DNA of 64,000 nt from the NCBI RefSeq assembly GCF_000577245.1, contig NZ_CBYO010000004.1:1-64000 (forward strand), in the 5' to 3' direction. Origin of the DNA: Paucisalibacillus algeriensis (GTDB lineage Bacteria > Bacillota > Bacilli > Bacillales > Amphibacillaceae). The notes beneath the pieces were generated by a model. It made no database searches and was not told where the DNA came from. It saw only the letters and a program-made list of their open reading frames with translations. Below, piece by piece: positions 32,380-40,960 of the stretch. Made by a program: the position numbers and the translations under genes. The number at the start of each line of letters is the position of its first letter. Within the stretch, counting starts at the first letter, position 1.

Positions 32380-34377
32380 TTATTTTATGATATATGGTTC
32401 TCTAGAGTCCACTGGCTGTTCAGGTTCTGTTTCTAATTGGTAAGGTACAACGCCTGTTTCATTTCCATAACGGTATTGACTCGGATCAACAGGTGTCCAA
32501 TCTTCGTTTGGAGTATAAAAACGTAATAAATCTCCATTTAACAGTTTATCTGAAAGCTCAAGTTCACGAAGAACCTCTTCCTTCATTTTAAGCATTTCTT
32601 CTGTAGGTTTTATTTCTTCACCAGTTTTATTATCATAGAAAGTCCCAGACACTGCACTATATTCTGGAGTGATGAAATCACCATTTCGGAATGGAACAAA
32701 TTCTTTATGATGATCAGAGAATAAGTCTGTTCCAAAAAGGATATAATCTTGTGCATCAATTCCTAATAAGTGTAGTATAGTAGGCGCTACATCAATCAGT
32801 CCGCCATACGTATGGACTGTCCCCATGCCTTCAACTCCAGGAATCTTAAATAATAATGGAACTCGTTGTAATTGTGCGTTTTTAAATGGTGTAATTTCCT
32901 CACCGATTATTTCTCCCATGGCACGATTATGGTTTTTAGAAATACCATAGTGATCACCATAAAGAAATATTACAGAATCCTCATATTGACCGGATTCTTT
33001 TAAGTCATTGAAAAATTGTTCTAAAGCTTCATCTAGATATCGTGCTGTTTGGAAATACGTGTCAACAGACTTATCACCAGTTTCAGCTGGATCAATAGTT
33101 GCTAATTCTTCTGGCACAATATAAGGATGGTGGTGTGTTAAAGTCATCATATGAGCATAAAATGGTTTGTCTAAAGACTCGAGCATTGGTATGGATTCCT
33201 CGAAGAAAGGTTTATCCAATAGCCCATAGTTAATGACATTTTCTTCACTCATATCATAATAACTTGCATCAAAATACACATCAATACCAAACTGCTTGTA
33301 AATCTCATCTCTGTTCCAAAATGATTTATAATCACCATGGAAGTTAGCAGAGGTATACCCTTGTTGCTGATTAATTATAGCTGGTAGCGATTGGTACGTG
33401 TTTGTTCCTCTTGTAACAAATGCGGACCCTTGAGGTAACCCATATACAGAGTTATCCGTAATAAGCTCGGCATCAGCAGTTTTACCCTGCTCTGTTTGGT
33501 GAAAGATATTATCAAAATACGTAAAGTCTTGTTCAGGATCATTCACTAATGAGTTTAGGAAAGGTGTAACCTCTTCTCCATGTAACTCATAGTTAATTAA
33601 AAATGTTTGGAATGACTCTAAGTGAATCTTAATAATGTTTTTACCTTCTGCTACTCCGAATAATTCTGGATTCGGTTCTGCATATTTATTTTTTGTATAG
33701 TTTTCAACTTCTGTAATATCATCACTATCCGCTAATACACGTTGTGATGATGATTTAATATTTTGTACAGCATCATAAAGTGTAAAGTTATAAATTCCTA
33801 AATACTTCACAATATAATTACGATCAAATGTCCTTTTTAGTAGCTCTGGTCGGTCAGCCTCAGCTAAACCTAGATTTATTGAAAATGCAATAAGACCAAT
33901 AATGAGTACTAAAATAGGCTTTTTACGGCTTATTCTTTCTGTTGACCAACCTTTTTTTAGCCATATAAATAAGGCAATAAGGATTACAACATCAAGCGCA
34001 TAAACTATGTCTGTCCAATTCATAAGACTAGCAATACTACTTCCAAGACTTCCAAAGTTGTCTGTTTGGGTTAATGTAGGAAGTGTGATGTAGTCATTAT
34101 TGAAACGGTAGTATACGACATTTGCATATAGTAGAAAACTCATTAAAGCATCAATGATAATTATCCATATTCCTGCACGTCTTCCTTTTGCAAATAATGC
34201 AAATCCTAGGAATACTAAGGCAGAGCTTAATGGATTAAAGAAAAGTAAAAATCCTTGCACTCCATTTTTTATATCTAAATTAAATTCATTTACGTAAATC
34301 AAATACGATTTTAACCAGAGTAACATTACAGCTACAAAAAAGAAGGACATCTTTGATGTGAAGACTTTTTTCATCAT
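32380..34377 (-). CDS. LTA synthase family protein (LtaS-type glycerophosphotransferase)
   Basis: A 665-residue enzyme with five N-terminal membrane helices (about 10-185) and a large extracytoplasmic sulfatase-fold domain. LtaS polymerises glycerol phosphate from phosphatidylglycerol onto the glycolipid anchor. Visible active-site features: IIKIHLESFQTF with the metal-binding Glu near 253, the catalytic Thr in EQGKTADAELI near 298, and FLYGDHYGISKNH with Asp/His near 480. Length matches LtaS, YfnI and YqgS (about 640-660). Which paralogue this is cannot be told. ATG 34377 follows GGGGTG by 5 bases. It is monocistronic. Confidence 0.9.
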   Translation of the reverse strand: MMKKVFTSKMSFFFVAVMLLWLKSYLIYVNEFNLDIKNGVQGFLLFFNPLSSALVFLGFALFAKGRRAGIWIIIIDALMSFLLYANVVYYRFNNDYITLPTLTQTDNFGSLGSSIASLMNWTDIVYALDVVILIALFIWLKKGWSTERISRKKPILVLIIGLIAFSINLGLAEADRPELLKRTFDRNYIVKYLGIYNFTLYDAVQNIKSSSQRVLADSDDITEVENYTKNKYAEPNPELFGVAEGKNIIKIHLESFQTFLINYELHGEEVTPFLNSLVNDPEQDFTYFDNIFHQTEQGKTADAELITDNSVYGLPQGSAFVTRGTNTYQSLPAIINQQQGYTSANFHGDYKSFWNRDEIYKQFGIDVYFDASYYDMSEENVINYGLLDKPFFEESIPMLESLDKPFYAHMMTLTHHHPYIVPEELATIDPAETGDKSVDTYFQTARYLDEALEQFFNDLKESGQYEDSVIFLYGDHYGISKNHNRAMGEIIGEEITPFKNAQLQRVPLLFKIPGVEGMGTVHTYGGLIDVAPTILHLLGIDAQDYILFGTDLFSDHHKEFVPFRNGDFITPEYSAVSGTFYDNKTGEEIKPTEEMLKMKEEVLRELELSDKLLNGDLLRFYTPNEDWTPVDPSQYRYGNETGVVPYQLETEPEQPVDSREPYIIK

Positions 34378-34610
34378 ATTCACCCCATCTTTTTAACTCT
34401 TTCGTCATGATACTTTCTGTAGGAAAGTCGTCAAGATATGATTTTAACGCAAATGACTCTATGAATCAAGTGAATTACCATTTTTTTCTATTGGGAAAGT
34501 TTGGGCGTGTTGCTTATTTTGCCCTATTTACATAAGTCTATGTGTATTCAATTAACTAGAAAGCTATGATAGAATATTATGTGCTTGTCCTCATAGAAAG
34601 GAACATTAAA

Positions 34611-35474
34611 ATGAAACTACAACGTAGAATACTTATGAAAGAATATTTACTAGTTATTTTTGGTGCTACATTAGTCGCGTTATCTTATAACGTATTTTTA
34701 CTACCGTCAAAACTTGCCGCAGGAGGCATCTCGGGAGTAAGTACGGTTTTATATGAATTATTCGGGTTCAGTCCCGCTGCAACCCAACTTGTTATTAATA
34801 TCCCTATATTTTTTATTGGCTGGTTAGTATTAGGGAAAAACTTTGGCGGAAAAACATTAGTCGGAACATTTTGGGTACCGTTTATGATTGGTCTAACTTC
34901 TAATATACCTATTACGGTTACCAATCCCTTTTTAGGGGGGCTTTACGGTGGAATTGTTTTAGGGGTTGGACTTGGAATCGTTTATACTGGGAAAGGTTCT
35001 ACTGGGGGAACTGCATCCATTGCACAGATATTGAAGAAGTATACAGGTAAATCTAGTGGATACACACAATTAATTGTAGATGGTGTAGTTGTTATATCTT
35101 CTATCTTTGTATTTAGCTTTGAACTAACCCTTTTTGCACTTATGGCTATTTATATTTCTAGTAAAACAATTGATTTCGTTCAACTTAGAACTTCTGCTTC
35201 TAAGCTAATTGTAATCATTACTGAAGATGAACAGAAAGTACAAGAGCTAATCCGAACTGGGATTGACCGGGGTTTAACAAAGGTAAGGTCAGTTGGGGGG
35301 TATTCTAATAAGGATAAAACACTTATCTTTTGTGTTGCCGATCAGCAAGAGGCAGTAAAACTTAAAGGAATGCTTCAACAAGAAATTCCAGAGTCCTTTG
35401 TAATTTTCCTGAATGCATCAGAAATTTTGGGGCGAGGTTTCACATTGGATAAGTATTATGGACAGAAACTATAA
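34611..35474 (+). CDS. YitT family membrane protein
   Basis: A 287-residue protein with five or six membrane helices (about 12-180) and a C-terminal soluble DUF2179 domain (about 195-287: VIITEDEQKVQELIRTGIDRGLTKVRSVGGYSN and LIFCVADQQEAVKLKGMLQQE). The N-terminal ALSYNVFLLPSKLAAGGISGVSTVLYELFG is the YitT/DUF161 signature. Bacillus has several paralogues (YitT, YpjC, YqfU, YvjA); their substrate is unknown. ATG 34611 has GAAAGG just upstream; an upstream frame from 34566 lacks a ribosome site. Confidence 0.88.
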   Translation: MKLQRRILMKEYLLVIFGATLVALSYNVFLLPSKLAAGGISGVSTVLYELFGFSPAATQLVINIPIFFIGWLVLGKNFGGKTLVGTFWVPFMIGLTSNIPITVTNPFLGGLYGGIVLGVGLGIVYTGKGSTGGTASIAQILKKYTGKSSGYTQLIVDGVVVISSIFVFSFELTLFALMAIYISSKTIDFVQLRTSASKLIVIITEDEQKVQELIRTGIDRGLTKVRSVGGYSNKDKTLIFCVADQQEAVKLKGMLQQEIPESFVIFLNASEILGRGFTLDKYYGQKL

Positions 35475-35525
35475 AAAAGTGGATATTTCATAAGGGGTTA
35501 TTTTCTTATGAGATATCCGCTTTTT
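35473..35525. terminator. Bidirectional terminator between yitT-like and AIM24-like genes
   Basis: A long stem pairing AAAAAGTGGATAT and TTCATAAG with CTTATGAG and ATATCCGCTTTTT, with A and T runs at its base on both sides. Confidence 0.88.
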
Positions 35526-35527
35526 AG

Positions 35528-36325
35528 TTATTTTCTATCTCCGCCTAATAGGTCAAACAATCCTCCTGCAATACTGCCTTCACCTTTAGAACCTCCTCTT
35601 TGAGGAGCAGCAGCAAATATACGACTAGCGAGTCTTGAAAATGGAAGGGACTGAATCCATACTGTTCCTGGCCCTCTAAGTGTTGCAAAAAATAGTCCTT
35701 CTCCACCAAATAGTGCCGTTTTTACACCGCCAACAAATTCTATGTTGTATTCGACACTACCTGTCATCGCAACCAAACAACCAGTATCAACCCGTAGTGT
35801 TTCACCGGCTTGAAGCTCTCTTCGATGGATTGTGCCTCCAGCGTGGACAAATGCCATCCCATTTCCTTCTAATTTTTGCATGATAAAGCCTTCACCACCA
35901 AAGAAGCCAGTTCCAATCTTACGTTGAAATTCAATTCCTACTGAAACCCCCTTGGCAGCAGCAAGAAAAGCATCCTTTTGACAAATCAACTTACCATTAA
36001 TTTGACTTAAGTCCATGGGAATTATTTTTCCTGGATATGGGGATGCAAAGGAAACGTGTTTTTTACCTGTACCAACGTTAGTAAAGGTGGTCATAAATAA
36101 ACTTTCACCCGTCAGAACACGCTTTCCTGCTCCAAGCAATTTTCCCATAAGTCCACTCTGACTCCCCTTTGATCCATCCCCGAAGATGGTTTCCATTTGA
36201 ACTTGGTCATCCATCATCATTAAACTACCGGCCTCAGCTATAACAGTTTCTTGAGGGTCCAACTCAACCTCTACAAATTGCATGTCATCACCATACAATT
36301 TGTAATCAATTTCATGATTGTTCAT
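35528..36325 (-). CDS. TIGR00266/AIM24 family protein
   Basis: A 265-residue protein with a tryptophan-RNA-binding-attenuator-like beta fold. Family segments: [23 protein letters not shown] (about 16-38), [17 protein letters not shown] (about 75-91), [22 protein letters not shown] (about 138-159) and [17 protein letters not shown] (about 220-236). The C-terminus is Gly/Ser-rich. The function is not established; it is often next to stress or export genes, but here it is alone. ATG 36325 has AAAGGA 7 bases upstream; the frame extends to 36388 without a better site. Confidence 0.88.
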   Translation of the reverse strand: MNNHEIDYKLYGDDMQFVEVELDPQETVIAEAGSLMMMDDQVQMETIFGDGSKGSQSGLMGKLLGAGKRVLTGESLFMTTFTNVGTGKKHVSFASPYPGKIIPMDLSQINGKLICQKDAFLAAAKGVSVGIEFQRKIGTGFFGGEGFIMQKLEGNGMAFVHAGGTIHRRELQAGETLRVDTGCLVAMTGSVEYNIEFVGGVKTALFGGEGLFFATLRGPGTVWIQSLPFSRLASRIFAAAPQRGGSKGEGSIAGGLFDLLGGDRK

Positions 36326-36471
36326 GGATTTCATCCTTTCAAATTTCAAGATACCTATTCTACGAAATTTAAGAAGCAAATGATTCACTTAATTAATTGT
36401 CTTATTAATAATTCTCCTCTATTCACGGCAAACTATTTAGGAATTAATCATAAAAAGGAGGAATAGGAAGG

Positions 36472-38424
36472 ATGCCTTTGAATATTACACAGAAATTAAT
36501 TCAAGATCATTTGGTATCTGGTGAAATGGTCCCTGGTACCGAAATAGGATTAAGGATTGATCAAACCCTTACCCAAGATGCAACCGGAACCTTAGTGATG
36601 CTAGAACTTGAAGCAATGAAATTAGACCGAGCAAAAACGGAAGCTTCTGCTCAGTATGTTGACCATAATTTAATTCAGGAAGATAGTAAAAATCCAGATG
36701 ATCATCTCTTTTTACATAGTGCCACTAGGAGGTTCGGCTTATTTTATTCAAGGCCAGGAAATGGGGTAAGTCATCCTGTCCATATGCAACGTCTTGCAAA
36801 GCCAGGAAAAACCTTATTAGGTTCTGATAGTCATACCTGTGCAAATGGCTGTATGGGAATGTTAGCAATGGGAGCAGGCGGGATTGATGTAGCATTGGCG
36901 ATTGCAGGCGAACCATTTTATGTCAAAATGCCAAAGATATGGGGAATAAAACTTACTGGTAAACTTCCTGATTGGGTAAGTGCTAAAGACGTCATTTTAG
37001 AGTTATTAAGAAGGCATGATGTAAAAGGGGGAGTTGGTAAGGTAATTGAATATTATGGTCCAGGACTAGATTCACTAAGTGCGATGGATCGCCATGTTAT
37101 TGCAAATATGGGAGCAGAACTAGGAGCAACAGGAACTGTTTTTCCATCTGATAAAGAAATTAAACGCTTCTTACAGGAACAAGGACGAGTTGATGATTGG
37201 ATAGAGTTAGTAGCAGATGATGGTGCTACCTATGATTTAGTGGAAGAAATAAACTTGTCGGATTTGGAACCGTTAATAGCAAAGCCATCTAGTCCGGGAA
37301 ATGTTGTGTCGGTAAGGGAAGTTGCCGGTACACCAATTTATCAATCCTATATAGGTTCCTCAGCAAATCCTGGTTTTCGCGACTTTGCAATAGCAGCAGA
37401 AATTGTAAAGGGTAAACAAGTGGCAGAAGATGTGTCTTTTGATATTAATCCAACCTCGAGGCAAATGCTAACAGACCTTGTGAAGGAAAGTCATATTGCT
37501 AGTCTCTTACAATCTGGTGCACGTCTTCATCAGGCAGGGTGTAACGGATGTATTGGAATGGGGCAAGCTCCAGCGACCGGACGTAATAGCCTTAGGACTA
37601 CCCCAAGAAACTTCCCTGGGAGATCTGGTACTAGAGAAGATAGTGTTTTCCTATGTAGTCCTGAGACAGCTGCGGTATCTGCTCTGACAGGAGAAATTAC
37701 GGATCCTAGAACTTTAGGTATGGACTACCCAAAGGTAAGGGATCCAAAGGAACCGACTATTGATGTGAATCTATTGGATCCACCTCTACCAATTGAAGAG
37801 GCAAGAAAGGTGGAATTGGAAAAAGGGCCAAACATTGCTTCCATACCAGATATGGATGAAATGCCAGATGCAATTGAAATTCCAATTCTATTAAAAATGG
37901 GTGATAACATTTCAACGGATGAAATTCTTGCTGGTGGTGCAAGAGTGTTGCCTTATAGAAGTAATTTACCTGAAATCAGTAAGTTTACCTTTGAGATTAT
38001 AGATGAAACATATTACATGCGGGCAAAGGAAATAGTTAGTAAAGGTGGGCATGCCATTGTAGGTGGATTTAATTATGGGCAAGGCTCAAGTCGTGAGCAT
38101 GCAGCATTAGCGCCAAGATATTTGGGGCTAAGGGTTGCAATAGTGAAAGATTTTGCTAGGATACATTGGCAGAATTTAGTTAATTTTGGTGTATTACCCT
38201 TAACATTTGTAAATGAGTCCGATTATGACATATTGGAACAAGGTGATGTACTAATTGGAAGCGGATTACGAGAAAAAATAAAGCAAGGAAATGAATTTAG
38301 CTTAATGGTAAAGGATAGTGGCTTGGAAATTAAAGTAAACCATACATTATCGAAACGTCAAATCGAAATTATGCTTAATGGTGGCATTATTAATTGGGTA
38401 AAAAATCGTAATATATCTGTCTAA
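36472..38424 (+). CDS. Aconitate hydratase (short monomeric aconitase type)
   Basis: A 650-residue aconitase-family enzyme that interconverts citrate and isocitrate. The three 4Fe-4S cysteines are in SDSHTCANG (about 125) and GCNGCIGMG (about 355 and 358). The swivel domain starts near 470 (IPILLKMGDNISTDEILAGG) and carries the substrate motif YGQGSSREHAAL near 540. It is much shorter than AcnA/CitB (about 900) and fits the 640-660-residue group related to mitochondrial aconitase and LeuC/LeuD (the 'putative aconitate hydratase' family). RBS AGGAGG precedes ATG. A 56-residue zinc-finger gene follows 21 bases later. Confidence 0.87.
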   Translation: MPLNITQKLIQDHLVSGEMVPGTEIGLRIDQTLTQDATGTLVMLELEAMKLDRAKTEASAQYVDHNLIQEDSKNPDDHLFLHSATRRFGLFYSRPGNGVSHPVHMQRLAKPGKTLLGSDSHTCANGCMGMLAMGAGGIDVALAIAGEPFYVKMPKIWGIKLTGKLPDWVSAKDVILELLRRHDVKGGVGKVIEYYGPGLDSLSAMDRHVIANMGAELGATGTVFPSDKEIKRFLQEQGRVDDWIELVADDGATYDLVEEINLSDLEPLIAKPSSPGNVVSVREVAGTPIYQSYIGSSANPGFRDFAIAAEIVKGKQVAEDVSFDINPTSRQMLTDLVKESHIASLLQSGARLHQAGCNGCIGMGQAPATGRNSLRTTPRNFPGRSGTREDSVFLCSPETAAVSALTGEITDPRTLGMDYPKVRDPKEPTIDVNLLDPPLPIEEARKVELEKGPNIASIPDMDEMPDAIEIPILLKMGDNISTDEILAGGARVLPYRSNLPEISKFTFEIIDETYYMRAKEIVSKGGHAIVGGFNYGQGSSREHAALAPRYLGLRVAIVKDFARIHWQNLVNFGVLPLTFVNESDYDILEQGDVLIGSGLREKIKQGNEFSLMVKDSGLEIKVNHTLSKRQIEIMLNGGIINWVKNRNISV

Positions 38425-38445
38425 GTAAAGGAGTGAATTATATAA

Positions 38446-38616
38446 ATGATTAACCGAAATGAGCAATGTAAGGCTTGTGAAGGTGTGGGCATGCTTGCTG
38501 ATGATGAAGGTTGGCAGTATCGATGCCCTATATGTGGAGGAGAGGGTACACTGCCAGATGAAGGTTCTACAGCTAAAGTTATGTCAGTCGATGAAAATAA
38601 TCGCTTACTAGACTAA
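38446..38616 (+). CDS. 56-residue Cys-rich zinc-finger protein downstream of aconitase
   Basis: The frame reads MINRNEQCKACEGVGMLADD, then EGWQYRCPICGGEGTLPDEG and a short polar tail, ending at TAA 38614. The pattern CxxCxGxG...CxxCxGxG is that of a half DnaJ-type zinc finger, two CxxC pairs with Gly knuckles. AAAGGAG lies 12 bases before ATG and the gene follows the aconitase stop by 21 bases, so co-transcription is likely. A metal-binding or Fe-S-linked role next to an Fe-S enzyme is conceivable but only inferred. Confidence 0.72.
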   Translation: MINRNEQCKACEGVGMLADDEGWQYRCPICGGEGTLPDEGSTAKVMSVDENNRLLD

Positions 38617-38619
38617 AAA

Positions 38620-38647
38620 ATAGGGTGTTCTGAATTGAACACCCTAT
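38620..38647. terminator. Terminator between the zinc-finger gene and cotF-like gene
   Basis: ATAGGGTGTTC (38620-38630) pairs perfectly with GAACACCCTAT (38637-38647). The T run is on the minus-strand side (TTTTTTAG), so it serves the coat gene best and the plus-strand operon in part. Confidence 0.85.
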
Positions 38648-38656
38648 ACTATCTCG

Positions 38657-39274
38657 TTAATGAGGTATTGTTCCTTGAACTGGTGCAAAACCGTTGATGT
38701 AGTTTTGCATATCTTCTTGTTTTAATTGAGGTACTTGGTAATATTGGTGTTTATTTTGGTACAGGAATACTTCATATGCCATTTCAATCATGTTTGGAAC
38801 ACTGTCAGCGAATACCCTTCTTAAGACAGGATTAGTTGACTCAAGTGCTGCCATTGTAAATGCTGATGCACTAGATTTTAGGCAACCCATCATAAAGCTA
38901 GAAACACACTGATCATTAATTTCGTTAACAGACTGTGCTGGTTTTTTAGGTTGTGATGGTGTCATACCATATAGTACATCATTTCCACTTGCCATATTAT
39001 AGGTTTGAGTTTTAACAGTTGGCTCATTCCCTGTTTTAAGTGTTTCAACAAGTGTGTTATAAACTTGTGTTAAAAATGTTTTGTGTTGATTCATCATCGT
39101 TTTTAGTTGCGGGTCTTGAACATACTGCTCATAAATCATATATTGTTCCATCCCACCAACTAATCCGCTAATAGCTTCATGTGCATCAAAAAGCTCGTGA
39201 CCACCATGGCTAATATTTGCAGGCATTTGGGAAGTTCCTGTTAAATTCTGCTGTTGCTGATTATTCATGTTCAA
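38657..39274 (-). CDS. Spore coat protein, CotF-like
   Basis: A 205-residue protein. A Gln/Asn-rich lead (NNQQQQNLTG) is followed by ISHGGHELFDAHEAISGLVGGMEQYMIYEQYVQDPQLKTMMNQHKTFL, typical of the CotF/YhcQ coat family, which is a ferritin-like four-helix fold. A second half from about residue 115 has NDQCVSSFMMGCLKSSASAFTMAALESTNPVLRRVFADS, the conserved CotF C-terminal region. The start is TTG at 39274, 9 bases after GGAGG. Expression in the mother cell late in sporulation is expected from the family, not seen here. Confidence 0.86.
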   Translation of the reverse strand: MNMNNQQQQNLTGTSQMPANISHGGHELFDAHEAISGLVGGMEQYMIYEQYVQDPQLKTMMNQHKTFLTQVYNTLVETLKTGNEPTVKTQTYNMASGNDVLYGMTPSQPKKPAQSVNEINDQCVSSFMMGCLKSSASAFTMAALESTNPVLRRVFADSVPNMIEMAYEVFLYQNKHQYYQVPQLKQEDMQNYINGFAPVQGTIPH

Positions 39275-39420
39275 GTTTAATTACCTCCTTAAGAAGAATC
39301 AAGTATATTTTTATCTATTACAGCTGAAATATCCTAGCCATATATTAGGAAAAATGTGTTTGATTGGCATCGATGAAATTTTGTTAAGGAAGGATACTAA
39401 AAAAGGCTGCGTTAAGATGT

Positions 39421-39510
39421 GCCCAATGAGTTGAACCATCTGCCCACGCCACCGGAGGATGCCTCCAATCAGCTGAACCATCTGCCAAACTACCGGGAGC
39501 TTGTGCTTGT
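39421..39510. repeat. Two copies of a 42-base repeat in an intergenic region
   Basis: AATGAGTTGAACCATCTGCC (39425) and AATCAGCTGAACCATCTGCC (39467) begin two 42-base units that continue with related ACCGG segments. Read forward it encodes NELNHLPTPPEDAS and NQLNHLPNYRELVL. There is no ribosome site, and the rest of the 320-base gap (39275-39594) shows nothing else except the upstream region of the MBL gene. Confidence 0.6.
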
Positions 39511-39594
39511 TCTCCGAATTGTGTGCCTGTTAAATGAATTTTTTCATAATAAATGCTACGATAAAGACAATGAGAATAGGGAGGGGGAAAGTAT

Positions 39595-40542
39595 ATGCAA
39601 GGAAGATTACCGATTCAAATAACGGATCGAATACATTTAATTGATGGGTTTGATATGGGGATCCCTTCAAGAACAGGTACATATGTTATTGACGAAGAAG
39701 AACTTACAATTGTTGAAACTGGACCTAGTCCCTCAATAAAACATATAAGAAAAGGCCTACAAGATTTAGGGCATACATTAAATGAGGTTAAATATATTAT
39801 TCTTACACATATTCATCTAGATCATGCTGGTGGTGCAGGAGTACTAATTAAACTTTGCCCAAACGCAAAGGTGATTGTTCACCCACGAGGAAAGAGACAT
39901 TTAATGGATCCTGTAAAATTAACAGGTGGGGCTAGAGCAATTTATGGGGAAAGCTTTTCTGAGTTCTTTGATCCTGTTGAACCAATTCCAGAGGAAAAGC
40001 TCATCGTAAAAGATGAAGGGGATACCCTCCAAATTGGACCAAATTGCATACTGCAATTTTTGGACACACCAGGTCATGCTCGACACCATCTTGGTATTTA
40101 TGATCCGGTTAGTAATGGGATGTTTACTGGAGATACGGCAGGGGTTCGTTATGATCAACTAGATCCACTGGGAATTGATTTGTTTTTACCATCGACCTCT
40201 CCAAATCACTTTGATCCAACAGCAATGCATGAGTCTATTGACCGTATGCTTAATATGAATTTAGATTTTATCTATTTCGGTCATTTTGGTTCAACACTAA
40301 AAACGACAAAGGCATTGCATCAAGTATCAGAGTGGTTGGATATTTTTGTGGAAGAAGGAGAGCGGGTAATTGCAGAGGGGAAAGGCTATGATGTTCTTGC
40401 CGAAAGGATGTTTAATCGTGTGAAGGAACACCTTAAACAACTCCAAGTTCCTGATGATCATCCTGTTTATATTTTAATAAATTTAGATATGCAGATAAGT
40501 GCACTTGGCATAATTGATTATTTTCAAAAGCTTAAGCAATAA
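39595..40542 (+). CDS. MBL-fold metallo-hydrolase
   Basis: A 315-residue metallo-beta-lactamase-fold enzyme. The zinc motif is THIHLDHAGG (about residues 64-73), with the further metal ligands His in TPGHARHHLG (about 160), Asp in FTGDTAGVRYD (about 180) and His in FGHFGS near 230. The C-terminal helices (DYFQKLKQ) are typical of the glyoxalase II-like subgroup that is often listed as 'hydroxyacylglutathione hydrolase-like'. Substrate unknown. ATG 39595 has GGGAGGGGG upstream. Confidence 0.9.
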   Translation: MQGRLPIQITDRIHLIDGFDMGIPSRTGTYVIDEEELTIVETGPSPSIKHIRKGLQDLGHTLNEVKYIILTHIHLDHAGGAGVLIKLCPNAKVIVHPRGKRHLMDPVKLTGGARAIYGESFSEFFDPVEPIPEEKLIVKDEGDTLQIGPNCILQFLDTPGHARHHLGIYDPVSNGMFTGDTAGVRYDQLDPLGIDLFLPSTSPNHFDPTAMHESIDRMLNMNLDFIYFGHFGSTLKTTKALHQVSEWLDIFVEEGERVIAEGKGYDVLAERMFNRVKEHLKQLQVPDDHPVYILINLDMQISALGIIDYFQKLKQ

Positions 40543-40543
40543 C

Positions 40544-40585
40544 CATAAAAGGTAGCAATGAACTCATTCATTGCTACCTTTTATG
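40544..40585. terminator. Strong terminator after the MBL gene
   Basis: The 19-base arms CATAAAAGGTAGCAATGAA (40544-40562) and TTCATTGCTACCTTTTATG (40567-40585) pair perfectly around a CTCA loop. Confidence 0.88.
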
Positions 40586-40617
40586 ATTTAAGGCTCATTT
40601 AATACAGCTTGTTGCCA

Positions 40618-40930
40618 TTGAATGCAACTGTGTGGTACTACGAATTTTGGTATAGCAGCATACCCGCTACGGAAATACACTCCGCTTTCCGCGGGCACGG
40701 CCTCAGTCTCCTCGCGGAAAACAGCCTTTATATAGAAATGATTACTAGCGTAGGCAGAATACGGAGACTCCTGCGGGAGGATAGGCATAGGTGAGACCCC
40801 GCAGTGCGAAAGCACGAGGAGGCTCACCAGCCGCCCGCGGAAAGCGGAGTATTCTGCCGAAGCGGTATTATTACACTCCATTCGTTTAGAAAGGGATATT
40901 TGAAGATAGTTACCGCGCAGTTTCTATCAA
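40618..40930. mobile_element. MITE-like repeat element A (about 313 bases), terminal inverted repeats
   Basis: The ends are TTGAATGCAACTGTGTGGTA (left) and, on the other strand, TTGATAGAAACTGCGCGGTA (right, 40911-40930). Inside are two GC-rich segments (40664-40720 and 40741-40860) with CCGCTTTCCGCGGGC and GAGACTCCTGCGGG. An inverted, longer copy lies at 62826-63373. No transposase frame is present. CCA flanks both ends, which may or may not be a target duplication. It fills the gap 40586-40960. Confidence 0.65.
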
Positions 40931-40960
40931 CCATTTGTTAAATCAATGCCCGGAAAAACA

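Noticed and set aside
39419-39622. Plus-strand frame over the 42-base repeat
   Set aside because: No ribosome site and overlaps the start of the MBL gene in another frame.
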